This document shows positions 49,301-57,449 of a stretch of 64,000 nt of DNA, piece after piece. Both the position numbers and the translations under genes were made by a program. The notes beneath the pieces were generated by a model. It was not told where the DNA came from and made no database searches. It saw only the letters and a program-made list of their open reading frames with translations. Source of the DNA: Confluentibacter citreus (lineage in GTDB: Bacteria > Bacteroidota > Bacteroidia > Flavobacteriales > Flavobacteriaceae); contig NZ_NIXN01000001.1 of NCBI RefSeq assembly GCF_002807055.1, positions 1,240,001 through 1,304,000 of the forward strand, in the 5' to 3' direction. Each line of letters opens with the position of its first letter. Position 1 is the first letter of the stretch.

Positions 49301-51100
49301 ACCACTAATTTGTATAGTGCAAATGTGAGTTTGACCGATAATGACAATCAATTAGATATTGATGGGAATTATAATATTAGCAGTAAAAACCTCGACTTTA
49401 TTGTAGATATTCAAAAATTGAACATGGCATCCCTAGATGCTTTTACCTTAAATAATCTTGAGGAAGGTGACGGCTATTTAAATGGAAAACTAACCGTAAC
49501 AGGCCAAGCTTCCAACCCCAATGTAAATGGAAATATTAAATTTAATGAGGTTGGTTTTACGGTAGTTAAATTAAATTCCAGATTTCAATTACTTAATGAT
49601 AATGTCGTATTCAATACCAATAAAATCATTTTTGAGAATTTCAAATTACAAGATGAAGATGATAATCCATTAACAGTAAACGGTTTTATAGATAGTAAGG
49701 ATTATACCAATTTAGTATTTGATTTGAAAGTGGTAGCCAGAAACTTTAGAGCGGTAAATTCTGGTCCACAGGACAATGATTTATTTTATGGCGAATTGTA
49801 TTTGGATAATGACTTAGGAATTAAAGGCACTTTGGAAAATCCGATTATTGATGGTACAGTCAAAATTAATCCCGACACCAAATTCACTATTGTATTGCCG
49901 CAAAATGATCCGTCCATTGTAGATAGGGAAGGCATTGTTGAATTTATAGATCAAGATCAGCCGGTTTTAATTACCTTGGAAGATCCAACAAAACAAATTA
50001 CCCAAACAGACGTCACAGGTATTAATGCCTCGGTAAATATTTCCATAGATAAGGAAGCAGAAATATCAGTTATCATTGACGAAGCTAATGGCGATTATTT
50101 AAAATTACAAGGGGAAGCGGAATTATCTGGAGGTATAGATCCTTCAGGAAAAACGACCTTAACTGGGAAATATGAGTTTACTGGCGGTGCTTATGAAATG
50201 AATTTCAATTTAATAAGAAGACGGTTTGAAATCCAATCAGGAAGTTATATTCTCTGGACGGGCGAACCAACAACCGCAAACATCCATATTACAGCCGTTT
50301 ATAATGTTGAAGCGTCTCCAATAGATTTGATAAGCGATCAATTAACTGGAATAACCGCAGAAGCCAGAAACACATACAAACAAAAAATTCCTTTTGAAAC
50401 CAATTTGATAATGAAAGGGGAATTAATGCAACCAGAAATTACGTTTGACATTGTTTTACCAGAGGGGAATAATGATGTGTCTACCGAAATAATTAATGCC
50501 ACCCAAGCCAAATTGGAACAAATTAGAAATGATGGAGATTTGCTAAACAAACAGGTTTTTGCCTTGTTGTTATTGAATCGTTTTATTGGTGAAAATCCGT
50601 TTCAAAGTGAAGCGGGCGGGGTGAGTGGTGCCTTTATAGCCAAACAAAGTGCTAGTAAAATTTTATCGCAACAGTTAAATAATTTGGCTGGCGATTTAAT
50701 ACAAGGATTTGAATTGGATTTTGATTTGGAAGCTACGGAAGATTATTCAACTGGACAAAAACAAGAGAGAACCGATTTGAATGTGGCACTTTCAAAACAA
50801 TTGTTAAACGACCGATTAAAAGTGACTGTGGGAAGTAGTATTGGTCTGGAAGGGGCGCAACAAGAAAATGAACAAGCGTCCACCATAGCAGGGGATGTCT
50901 CAGCCGATTATTTAATTACAAAAGATGGTCGTTATAAGTTGAGAGCGTATAGAAAAAATAACTATCAAGTGGCTTTACAAGGTCAGGTTATTGAAACAGG
51001 CGTAGCATTCATCATTACCATGAACTACAATAAGTTTAGAGAGTTATTTCAAAAAAACAGAAGAGGCAATAGAAAAGATAGAGACAGAAATGAGATTTAA
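46382..51100 (+). CDS. tamB: TamB-like translocation and assembly module protein
   Basis: The protein has 1572 residues. One N-terminal transmembrane anchor (about 6-27, LILKVVLLIVALFLILVISI) ends in IQLPFVQNIAKNKAVNYL, typical of Bacteroidota TamB. A very long periplasmic region of AsmA/TamB-type beta-repeats follows, and the C-terminal DUF490 domain (about 1180-1540; KGELMQPEITFDIVLPEG, ALLLLNRFIGENPFQ) closes it. TamB bridges the two membranes and works with an Omp85 partner, encoded next with an 11-nt overlap, in outer-membrane assembly or lipid transfer. The start is a TTG, because an in-frame TAG precedes it directly and no Met follows early. A three-codon ATG frame (46374-46385) ends over this TTG. 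A one-base error here would restore an ATG start. Confidence 0.93.
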   Translation: MKKAAKLILKVVLLIVALFLILVISIQLPFVQNIAKNKAVNYLETKIKTKVEIGSLEISFPKDIILNDFYFEDQSSDTLLAGKSLKVDIGLFALLSNKVEINSIDLEETTINIKIDKDSISNFDYIIKAFETPTKPESDEPIELSVDKVNLNNIRFSYNDQVSNINTAVKFLEFKARLKAIDLEKRILTINSLELNNTNGYVTLSASEKVKEPELTVEENSSSTSWNITSDAVSINGFNFVFDNNNAERVSKGVDYNHLKINDLNLNMESLTLNSDGYSGTINTFNFNEKSGFVLSALTTEFNYTTTSAYLKNLYLETPQTVLKDHISVTYPSIASLSENPQNLYVDANLENSNIAFKDVLLFVPSLDTNDVFKNNPNAIVNFNAIIQGNLDDLKIDKFNAKGIGNTIADFNGTITGLPNVDKSVFDITILNFESSSEDIYAFIPKNTIPNTIQLPDNFNIKGHFKGSIHNFETLLDLKSSLGNAVVDATFDQSRKNNETYIADASLDNFDLGRFIKNNQFGKVTANATINGRSLDPSTATAKLTSKIVKLNFNNYEYQNLSLDGTIDNGKYVVNVNLSDPNLNFVLDANGSSDSEKPTLDLKLNIELVDLNKLNLHAGPLKMKGDIAANFTDLNPDNLNGSLNFNNFLVALETEQFPLDTISIRAVSTKEKDSIVLKSQFASGLIIGNYQLSTISNQLMNSVSKYYQLDKKYFANSTEQDLQFDVIIKDNPILKKIVPQITELSEINISGKYNSINDTIVMNASIPRLHYGTIEISNGIINANTKENALMYDVSIANIKNNDIIVPKTQIIGKIEDNAVDYELNIKDLEDTDRYHISGNFKDTNGASEIYFNPQEFLLNYENWTIKDDNLIRIEKSGILVNNFEIQNNQQVFSIQSETALVQSPIAVNFENFKLETLTNIVSSNFEMGGQVNGKATVKNITSSPLFVADLNIGDFTFKKDTIGTLTVKVDNETTNLYSANVSLTDNDNQLDIDGNYNISSKNLDFIVDIQKLNMASLDAFTLNNLEEGDGYLNGKLTVTGQASNPNVNGNIKFNEVGFTVVKLNSRFQLLNDNVVFNTNKIIFENFKLQDEDDNPLTVNGFIDSKDYTNLVFDLKVVARNFRAVNSGPQDNDLFYGELYLDNDLGIKGTLENPIIDGTVKINPDTKFTIVLPQNDPSIVDREGIVEFIDQDQPVLITLEDPTKQITQTDVTGINASVNISIDKEAEISVIIDEANGDYLKLQGEAELSGGIDPSGKTTLTGKYEFTGGAYEMNFNLIRRRFEIQSGSYILWTGEPTTANIHITAVYNVEASPIDLISDQLTGITAEARNTYKQKIPFETNLIMKGELMQPEITFDIVLPEGNNDVSTEIINATQAKLEQIRNDGDLLNKQVFALLLLNRFIGENPFQSEAGGVSGAFIAKQSASKILSQQLNNLAGDLIQGFELDFDLEATEDYSTGQKQERTDLNVALSKQLLNDRLKVTVGSSIGLEGAQQENEQASTIAGDVSADYLITKDGRYKLRAYRKNNYQVALQGQVIETGVAFIITMNYNKFRELFQKNRRGNRKDRDRNEI

Positions 51101-53378
51101 TACCTACATACTTTTATTTTTTTCAGTTACCATGTTGTTGAACTGTAGTGGGACACGGCATATTCCTGAAAGGGATTTATTGTACATAGGTCATACTATT
51201 GATATTGAAAAAGGTGAGGAATCAAAAAAAACCAGGAAAAATATAAAGGCCGAATTGGATGGATTGATTCGTCCAAAACCCAATAAATCCATTTTGGGAA
51301 TGCGTCCTAGTATCATTTTTTACAACATATTTCCTGAGGTAAAAAAGGATTCGGGTTTTAAATATTGGGTAAAATATAAATTAGGGAAAGAACCTGTTTT
51401 AATGAGCAAAGTAGACTTGGAATACAACCGGAAAGTGATTCAAAATTATGTTGAAAATAAAGGTTTTTTTAATGCCGAATCCAAAGCCGATTCTACAAGA
51501 TATGGTAAAAAAGCAAAAGCCAATTATACGGTTAAATTACACAATCAGTACCACATTAAATCGGTTGTTTTCCCAACAGACTCCATGCTATTAAGTAAGG
51601 AAATCAATAAACTACAAGAAGAAAGCTTTTTAAAAGTAGGTAAACCCTATGATTTGGATATTATTAAAAATGAAAGAGCTAGGATTGATGCCCATTTAAA
51701 GGAGCGTGGTTTTTATTATTTCAATGAAAATTATCTATTAGTGCAAGTGGATAGTACGGTTGCAAACCATGAAGTAGATTTAATTGTAAATATTAAAAAT
51801 GATATTCCGGAAAAAGCGAAAATTCAATATAGCATCAATAACATTTTTGTATATCCCAGTTTTAATCTAGGAAGAGATACCATTGCTACCCGAAAAATGG
51901 ATACTTTAAAATATAGAGATCTTGCTATTATTGATAATAAAACAGTTTTTAAACCTCTTATTTTCGAAAAAACCTTATTGTTTAAAAAGGGGGATTTATA
52001 CAATAGAACAACGCACAATCTCTCATTAAATAGATTGATTACCTTGGGAACATTCAAATTTGTGAAAAATGAATTTAAGGAAACAGATTCCGTAAACAAT
52101 CAATTGGATGTGTATTATTATTTAACGCCCTTGCCTAAAAAGTCAATTCAAGTTGAAACCTTAGCTAAAACCAATTCCGCAAACTATTCTGGAACGGAGT
52201 TAAACATCAATTGGAGCAACAGAAACACCTTTATGGGAGCAGAATTGCTTAAAATTTCTGCGTTTGCTGGGCTGGAAGTTCAAATTTCCGGACTCAATAA
52301 AGGGTTCAATGTGTATCGTTTTGGAGGGGAAGCCAGTTTAATTTGGCCACGATTTATTTCGCCATTTAATATGAGTTCAGGAAGCGCGTATGTGCCAAAC
52401 ACAAAAGCCTCGATTGGTTATGAATATCAATTACGAACCCAACTATATTCGTTAAAGACACTAAATAGTTCGTTTGGATATATATGGAAAGAAAACGAAC
52501 GAAAAGAGCATAATCTTAACATCGTCAATATCGCCTATACATCATCCAATAATGTATCTGATTTATACAAAGAACAAATTGCCGTTAATCCTTCTTTACA
52601 AAGAGTGATTGATAGACAGTTTATTTTAGGTACAACCTATTCGTATGCCTATACCAACACGATGATAAAGAATAAAACAAATAATATCTATTTTAGGGGT
52701 GCTATAGATTTATCGGGCAATTCTACCAGCTTACTGTTAGGTGCTAATGATAGTGACAATCCGAAAGCCATTTTAGGGGTTCCATTCAGTCAATATTCGA
52801 AATTAGAATTTGAATTTCGTCATTATTATAATTTTGGTAACGAAACCACACTTGCTAGTAGGTTTATTGTTGGGGCGGGAATGCCATATGGAAATTCAGA
52901 TGAATTACCATTTATAAAACAATTTTTTATTGGAGGTACCAATAGCATTAGAGCTTTTAGGGCAAGGTCTATTGGTCCTGGAACATTTAATAGTGCCGAA
53001 TTAACCAATACATTTTTGCCAGACCAGTCGGGTGATTTGAAGTTGGAATTCAGTACGGAATTAAGAGCTAAAATATACAAAATGGTAAAAGGAGCCGTGT
53101 TTCTCGATGCTGGTAATATATGGCTATTAAATGAGGACGCAGATAAACCTGGAGCTAAGTTTTCTGGACAATTTTTAGATGAATTAGCCGTAGGAACGGG
53201 TGTTGGATTGCGATTTGATTTTAACTTCTTGATTTTAAGAACCGATATAGCATTCCCTTTAAGAAAACCCTATTTGCCAAAAGGTGACAGATGGGTTCTT
53301 GACGATATTAATTTTGGTAGTGGTACATGGAGAAAAGAAAATTTGATTTTCAATCTCGCCATAGGTTATCCATTTTAG
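51090..53378 (+). CDS. tamL: TamL: Omp85-family outer-membrane lipoprotein (TamA/BamA homologue)
   Basis: The protein has 762 residues. The signal peptide carries a lipobox-like LLNC (Cys19), matching the Bacteroidota-specific TamL, a lipidated relative of TamA. POTRA-like domains span about 30-330 (EYNRKVIQNYVENKGFF, LKERGFYYFNENY). A C-terminal 16-strand barrel follows with the Omp85 motif FFIGGTNSIRAFRARSIGPG (about residues 610-630) and KGAVFLDAGNIW, ending YPF as an outer-membrane signature. It overlaps the end of tamB by 11 nt, so the two are translated together and probably form one machine for outer-membrane assembly. Confidence 0.93.
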   Translation: MRFNTYILLFFSVTMLLNCSGTRHIPERDLLYIGHTIDIEKGEESKKTRKNIKAELDGLIRPKPNKSILGMRPSIIFYNIFPEVKKDSGFKYWVKYKLGKEPVLMSKVDLEYNRKVIQNYVENKGFFNAESKADSTRYGKKAKANYTVKLHNQYHIKSVVFPTDSMLLSKEINKLQEESFLKVGKPYDLDIIKNERARIDAHLKERGFYYFNENYLLVQVDSTVANHEVDLIVNIKNDIPEKAKIQYSINNIFVYPSFNLGRDTIATRKMDTLKYRDLAIIDNKTVFKPLIFEKTLLFKKGDLYNRTTHNLSLNRLITLGTFKFVKNEFKETDSVNNQLDVYYYLTPLPKKSIQVETLAKTNSANYSGTELNINWSNRNTFMGAELLKISAFAGLEVQISGLNKGFNVYRFGGEASLIWPRFISPFNMSSGSAYVPNTKASIGYEYQLRTQLYSLKTLNSSFGYIWKENERKEHNLNIVNIAYTSSNNVSDLYKEQIAVNPSLQRVIDRQFILGTTYSYAYTNTMIKNKTNNIYFRGAIDLSGNSTSLLLGANDSDNPKAILGVPFSQYSKLEFEFRHYYNFGNETTLASRFIVGAGMPYGNSDELPFIKQFFIGGTNSIRAFRARSIGPGTFNSAELTNTFLPDQSGDLKLEFSTELRAKIYKMVKGAVFLDAGNIWLLNEDADKPGAKFSGQFLDELAVGTGVGLRFDFNFLILRTDIAFPLRKPYLPKGDRWVLDDINFGSGTWRKENLIFNLAIGYPF

Positions 53379-53392
53379 ATTAAACGAGTTTG

Positions 53393-53908
53393 CTAAAACT
53401 TTAACTTGCCTTCTCTTCCAATATTCATTTTTAAACCTGTTACAGCTTGGGCGGCTATTTTTAAAAGTGAAATAACCTTCCCGCTTTCAGAATCCCAATA
53501 GTAAGCATCATTGGGTTTTACACAAATTACTGAAACATCTGGATCATCCTTACCTTGATTAAACCATGCTTTTGCAATGGGAGTCCACAATTTTTCGATG
53601 ATGGATGTATCCGTATAAATTTTTGCTTCTCCATAAAGAGATAAAAATTCATTGTCTTTAGTGTTGGTAAAGAAAAGTTGGACTTTATTATCCTTAAATA
53701 TTTCAAAATTTTTATTGCTCTGTTTGGAACTGATAAACCATATATCACCATTATCATCAATCTCTGAAACGGACATAGGCCTGGCATTTATAGGTAATAC
53801 AGATAAATCGGTACAGAAAAGACACGTTTTGCTGCTTTCTGTAATTTTTTTAAGTTTTTCAATCGCTTTATCATCGAATAAGTTTTTTACGTTACTCATA
53901 ACTTTCAT
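53393..53908 (-). CDS. Pyridoxamine 5'-phosphate oxidase-like FMN-binding split-barrel protein (general stress type)
   Basis: The protein has 171 residues and no signal peptide, so it is cytoplasmic. Residues about 12-150 form the FMN-binding split barrel: CLFCTDLSVLPINARPMSVSEID, DIWFISSKQSNKNFEI, VQLFFTNTKDNEFLSLYGEAKI, LWTPIAKAWFNQGKDDPDVSVICVKP, YYWDSESGK. This is the pattern of the small general-stress-protein-26-like group rather than of true PdxH. An ATG at 53899 (MSNVKNLF) is an alternative start. It converges on tamL with a 14-nt gap. A -7 box and ACAGTA repeats precede it, so it has its own promoter. Confidence 0.85.
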   Translation of the reverse strand: MKVMSNVKNLFDDKAIEKLKKITESSKTCLFCTDLSVLPINARPMSVSEIDDNGDIWFISSKQSNKNFEIFKDNKVQLFFTNTKDNEFLSLYGEAKIYTDTSIIEKLWTPIAKAWFNQGKDDPDVSVICVKPNDAYYWDSESGKVISLLKIAAQAVTGLKMNIGREGKLKF

Positions 53909-53924
53909 TTTTTTGGTTACATCA

Positions 53925-53932
53925 CAAATTTA
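53925..53932 (-). promoter_or_regulatory. Candidate -7 box for the FMN-binding stress protein
   Basis: Read on the - strand it is TAAATTTG, an exact match to TAnnTTTG, 16 nt before the ATG at 53908. No TTG -33 element lies at the expected distance; repeats occupy that place. Confidence 0.5.
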
Positions 53933-53962
53933 CAGTATAGGAACAGTAATAATATTACAGTA
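53932..53962. repeat. Three direct ACAGTA repeats in a promoter region
   Basis: ACAGTA occurs at 53932-53937, 53943-53948 and 53957-53962, with start-to-start spacing of 11 and 14 nt. On the - strand they read TACTGT and occupy the -33 region of the stress-protein promoter. They may be activator or repressor sites, and could also affect the divergent mlaE gene. Confidence 0.45.
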
Positions 53963-54038
53963 TTCAGTTTCAGATTTATAGAATATTCAGATGTTCAAAT
54001 TTATTGTGTAAGAGATTGATAAAATTATATAAAGCTCT

Positions 54039-54893
54039 ATGAACAGTTTATGGTTAATTTCGCTGGTTAATAAAAATGATATGATAAAACATCAAAAAAG
54101 CGATTTATCAGAAAGTATGGATTATGTAATCAAGTACATAAAAGACGTTATGCTGAAATTTTTCCTTGATGTTGCCACGGTGATCTATTATTTAAAAAGT
54201 GTGATTAAAAATCTAGTTTCCTCTAAATTTGAAACTAGTGAATTTTTAAAGCAATGTTATCAAATCGGGAATAAATCAGTTGGTTTAATTTCTATAACAG
54301 GTCTCATTGTTGGACTCGTTTTAACAATCCAATCAAGACCTCCTTTGGTTGAATTTGGGGCAGTTGGCATGTTGCCTGGCATGGTTGCTGTATCCATCAT
54401 TCGCGAAATGGGGCCAGTTATAACGGCTTTATTGTGTGCAGGCAAAATTGGCTCTGGTATGGGGGCTGAATTAGGTTCTATGCGTGTTTCGGAACAGATT
54501 GATGCCATGGAAGTTTCCAATACAAATCCAATGAATTTTTTAATAGTTCCAAGAGTGATTGCCGCCACTATCATGATACCTATATTAACGCTGTATGCAG
54601 ATGCTATAGGTATTTTTGGAAGTTGGTTAGGGGCTAATATTAAAGATGATATCAGTCTATACTTATTCTTTAACCAAGCTTTTGGGCAAGTTGAATTTAT
54701 AGATATCATTCCAGCGGTTATAAAATCGTTCTTTTTTGGTGCTGTTATAGGCCTTGTTGGATGTTACAAAGGGTTCAATGCGGGAAGAGGAACCGAAAGT
54801 GTTGGAATTGCTGCTAATTCAGCGGTGGTAACAGCTTCATTATTATTGATCATTGTAGACTTAATAGCCGTACAAATTACTGATTTATTATAA
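54039..54893 (+). CDS. mlaE: MlaE-type ABC transporter permease (phospholipid transport)
   Basis: The protein has 284 residues and about five or six membrane segments. It is the permease of the MCE/Mla transporter that moves phospholipids between inner and outer membrane. Diagnostic stretches are SITGLIVGLVLTIQSRPPL, the REMGPVITALLCAGKIGSGMGAELGSM motif and GFNAGRGTESVG near the C-terminus. The N-terminal ~45 residues are hydrophilic and variable. ATGs at 54081 or 54120 are alternative starts. Its TAA stop overlaps the ATG of the ATPase by one base, so mlaE-mlaF-mlaD form one operon. Confidence 0.9.
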   Translation: MNSLWLISLVNKNDMIKHQKSDLSESMDYVIKYIKDVMLKFFLDVATVIYYLKSVIKNLVSSKFETSEFLKQCYQIGNKSVGLISITGLIVGLVLTIQSRPPLVEFGAVGMLPGMVAVSIIREMGPVITALLCAGKIGSGMGAELGSMRVSEQIDAMEVSNTNPMNFLIVPRVIAATIMIPILTLYADAIGIFGSWLGANIKDDISLYLFFNQAFGQVEFIDIIPAVIKSFFFGAVIGLVGCYKGFNAGRGTESVGIAANSAVVTASLLLIIVDLIAVQITDLL

Positions 54894-55636
54894 TGGGAGC
54901 ACATTCAAAAAATATAGTTATAGAGATACAGGGACTAACAAAAAGTTTCAAGGATTTATCTGTTTTAGAGGGTATTGATTTGAAATTATACGAAAAGGAG
55001 AATTTAGTAGTGTTAGGAAAATCAGGTTCAGGAAAATCAGTTTTGATTAAGTGTATAGTAAGTCTTATAAAACATGATGAAGGCAGTATTAAAGTTGAAG
55101 ACATTGAGCTAACAAATATTAATGAAGATGATTTAATGGAAGTTCGTAAAAATATAGGGTTTCTATTTCAAGGTGGCGCCCTTTATGATTCCATGACAGT
55201 TAGAGAGAATTTAGCGTTTCCATTAACACGATTGAAAGAAAAATTAACGGTTGATGACATTAACCAAAAAATTGAAAGCATTTTAGAGGATGTTGGCTTG
55301 CCTGATGCGATTGACAAAAGGCCATCTGAACTTTCAGGCGGAATGAAAAAGAGAATTGGATTAGCAAGAACATTAATTGTAAACCCTAAAATTCTTTTAT
55401 ATGACGAACCCACGACGGGATTAGATCCTATTACGTCCAATGAAATAAGTGATTTAATTAATGAAACAAAAGATAAATTCAAAACAACATCTATAATTAT
55501 TACCCACGACATTAATTGTGTTAAAATTGTGGCCGACAGAATTGTAATGATTAAAGATGGAAAAATATATAAAGAAGGAATATTAGAAGAATTCATGAAT
55601 GATAAAGATCCTTACATAAAATCATTTTTTAAATAA
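54893..55636 (+). CDS. mlaF: MlaF-type ABC transporter ATP-binding protein
   Basis: The protein has 247 residues. All ABC ATPase motifs are intact: Walker A GKSGSGKS (about residues 42-49), Q-loop FLFQGGALYDSMTV, signature LSGGMKKR, Walker B ILLYDEPTTGLDP, and the H-loop IITHD. The FQGGALYDSMTVRENLAFPL segment is specific to the MlaF group. It powers the phospholipid transporter with the MlaE permease and the MlaD protein encoded on either side. The start overlaps the permease stop (TAATG). Confidence 0.93.
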   Translation: MGAHSKNIVIEIQGLTKSFKDLSVLEGIDLKLYEKENLVVLGKSGSGKSVLIKCIVSLIKHDEGSIKVEDIELTNINEDDLMEVRKNIGFLFQGGALYDSMTVRENLAFPLTRLKEKLTVDDINQKIESILEDVGLPDAIDKRPSELSGGMKKRIGLARTLIVNPKILLYDEPTTGLDPITSNEISDLINETKDKFKTTSIIITHDINCVKIVADRIVMIKDGKIYKEGILEEFMNDKDPYIKSFFK

Positions 55637-55642
55637 ATAGTT

Positions 55643-56389
55643 ATGGGAAATCAAAATAATAGTTATAAGATAAAATTAGGAATCTTCGTTTCCTTGGGGC
55701 TTGTGCTTCTTTTCGGAATGATATTTTTAATTGGTAGCCAACAAAACTTATTTAAGTCTACAACCACAGTAATTACTCATTTTAATAATGCCAGTGGTTT
55801 AAAAATCGGAAATCAAGTTCGTTTTTCGGGTATTTCTATTGGCACCGTAGATAATATTGAAATGTTAAATGATACGACGGTAAAAGTTGTTGTCATGATT
55901 GATACTGATATTAAAAAGTTTATCAAGAAAGATAGTAAAGCATCTATCGCATCTGATGGTGTTGTTGGTGATAAAATTTTAATGATTTCTCAAGGAAGCC
56001 AAACTTCCAAAGAAATTGTGGATGGCGATGCCATTAAATCGTTTGAGCCTGTAGAGTTTGACCAGATAATGACATCCATTCAAATAACTGCAGAAAACGC
56101 AGAAGTAATAACAGATGAATTAGCCACCCTTTTATGGCAGATTAACAATGGTGAAGGTACTTTAGGGAGGTTATTAGGTGATGAAGGTATGGCTGAAAAC
56201 CTGGATAAGACCATGGAAAATTTAAAGAATAGCTCCCAAGGATTAGAAGAGAATATGGAAGCTGCCAAGAGTAATTTTCTCTTGAGAGGATATTTTAAAA
56301 GGAAAGAAAGAGAAAAAGAAAAAGCCCAAAAAGAGGCTGAAGAAGCTGCTAAAGAAGCGGCAGAAAAATTACAAGAGGAGAAGAAATAA
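55643..56389 (+). CDS. mlaD: MlaD-type MCE-domain protein
   Basis: The protein has 248 residues with one N-terminal membrane anchor (about 10-32, KLGIFVSLGLVLLFGMIFLIGS). The MCE domain spans about 37-115 (THFNNASGLKIGNQVRFSGISIGTVDNIE), the lipid-carrying ring module of this transport system. A helical region follows (about 130-205), then a highly charged Lys/Glu/Ala-rich coiled-coil tail (about 210-248). It is the third gene of the operon, 6 nt after mlaF. No MlaB or MlaC homologue follows, as is common in Bacteroidota. Confidence 0.9.
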   Translation: MGNQNNSYKIKLGIFVSLGLVLLFGMIFLIGSQQNLFKSTTTVITHFNNASGLKIGNQVRFSGISIGTVDNIEMLNDTTVKVVVMIDTDIKKFIKKDSKASIASDGVVGDKILMISQGSQTSKEIVDGDAIKSFEPVEFDQIMTSIQITAENAEVITDELATLLWQINNGEGTLGRLLGDEGMAENLDKTMENLKNSSQGLEENMEAAKSNFLLRGYFKRKEREKEKAQKEAEEAAKEAAEKLQEEKK

Positions 56390-56482
56390 TTCATGCCTTA
56401 AATTGAAAGTCTCTTTTGATCATATTCATTTTTTGAGCTAATAATCAAAGTAATAGAGTCACATGTGCAACTATCATTGCCA

Positions 56483-56490
56483 TACATTTG
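56483..56490 (+). promoter_or_regulatory. Candidate -7 box for the SYLF-domain gene
   Basis: TACATTTG matches TAnnTTTG exactly and lies about 30 nt before the preferred ATG at 56521. No good -33 TTG is at the standard distance. Confidence 0.45.
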
Positions 56491-56520
56491 AATTATTAAC
56501 TTAATAAAAAAATGATATTT

Positions 56521-57054
56521 ATGAAAACATTAGAAAAAATGATATTGGTTTGTTTGCTATTTATTGGCACTGGTGCAATGGCTCAAACTGATAAAGACAA
56601 TGAAATATTAAAAGATGCAGAGCGAGCCAAAAGCGCGCTTATGGCTAAAGATGCAGGATTGGAGAAATTCTTCAATAATGCTTCTGGGTATGCCATTTTC
56701 CCCAATGTTGGAAAAGGCGGATTAATAGTTGGAGGTGCCAGTGGGAATGGTATCCTTTATGAAAAAGGAAGCCCTGTGGGAATGACGGCCTTAAAAAAAG
56801 TGAATATTGGGCTTCAAGCAGGCGGACAAGCAGTTAGTCAAGTTATCTTTTTTGAAACCGATGCTGCTCTGGCTAAATTTAAGGAAGGAAATTTTGAATT
56901 TTCTGCGGAGGCTTCTGCTGTAATTGCAGACGAAGGAAAAGCTGAAGAAGCCAATTATGATGATGGTGTAGTGATTTTTGCAATGCCTAAAGCAGGACTT
57001 ATGGCCGATGCTTCTGTAGGTGGTCAGAAGTTTGAATACCACCCTTTTAAATAA
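56521..57054 (+). CDS. Exported SYLF-domain (YSC84-like) lipid-binding protein
   Basis: From the ATG at 56521 the protein has 177 residues; an in-frame ATG at 56512 would add three. A signal peptide ends at AMAQ. The rest matches the SYLF domain: YAIFPNVGKGGLIVGGASGNGILYEKG, LKKVNIGLQAGGQAVSQVIFFETDAALAKFK, then VIFAMPKAGLMADASVGGQKF. SYLF domains bind lipids; bacterial versions are small secreted or periplasmic proteins of poorly known role. It follows the mla operon with its own candidate promoter and ends at a hairpin terminator. A link to envelope lipids is a reasonable but untested guess. Confidence 0.85.
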   Translation: MKTLEKMILVCLLFIGTGAMAQTDKDNEILKDAERAKSALMAKDAGLEKFFNNASGYAIFPNVGKGGLIVGGASGNGILYEKGSPVGMTALKKVNIGLQAGGQAVSQVIFFETDAALAKFKEGNFEFSAEASAVIADEGKAEEANYDDGVVIFAMPKAGLMADASVGGQKFEYHPFK

Positions 57055-57073
57055 TAATAAGTGATTACATAGA

Positions 57074-57102
57074 AAAAGTTGGCAAGTTGTCAGCTTTTTT
57101 TT
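57074..57102 (+). terminator. Rho-independent terminator after the SYLF-domain gene
   Basis: Arms AAAAGTTGGC (57074-57083) and GTCAGCTTTT (57089-57098) pair with two G-U pairs and a 5-nt loop, followed by a T-run to 57102. It lies 20 nt after the stop codon. Confidence 0.75.
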
Positions 57103-57146
57103 GTTTATGGGGGTTTCCAAGTAAATTTGTCAATTCCCCTTCGCAT

Positions 57147-57181
57147 AAAAAATACCCTTAAGATTTAAATCTTAAGGGTAT
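57147..57181 (-). terminator. Palindromic terminator oriented to the - strand, with no annotated gene
   Basis: A perfect 30-nt palindrome (57152-57181, centre between 57166 and 57167; arm ATACCCTTAAGATTT) is preceded on the + strand by six A residues. Read on the - strand it is a strong hairpin followed by a U-run. The + strand side has no T-run, so it should stop - strand transcripts. No - strand gene lies upstream of it for nearly 6 kb. Confidence 0.65.
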
Positions 57182-57449
57182 CCTACCAACCAACTAATAA
57201 AAGCTGTTACCAACTTTAAATAAACCAATTTTTCTTTTAATTCATATCTTCTCTTATCACAAATTCTACTTGAAATTATATTTAATAAAATTACCCATTA
57301 TCAAGAATGAGAATTGACCCAAAACAATTATTTCTTGATACAATAGATAATAATTCAACATACGCTTTTTTTTGAAGTTAATATTTTATCCAATTAGATT
57401 AAATGCCCTTGTTTTTTATATTAAAATTTGAAACATAAATATATAAGCA

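Larger units (their letters stand above)
57055..57449. other. 395-nt noncoding stretch with two hairpins
   Basis: It holds the SYLF-gene terminator (57074-57102) and a palindromic - strand terminator (57152-57181), both listed separately. Between 57182 and 57449 there is AT-rich sequence with no confident gene. A 31-codon - strand frame (57266-57361) exists but has no supporting evidence. A TAAAATTTG near 57420 is close to a -7 box for the next gene. Confidence 0.5.

Noticed and set aside
57266-57361. 31-codon - strand frame beginning MLNYYLLYQEII
   Set aside because: Short, no recognisable start region, no homology recalled. Kept only as a possible explanation for the orphan terminator.
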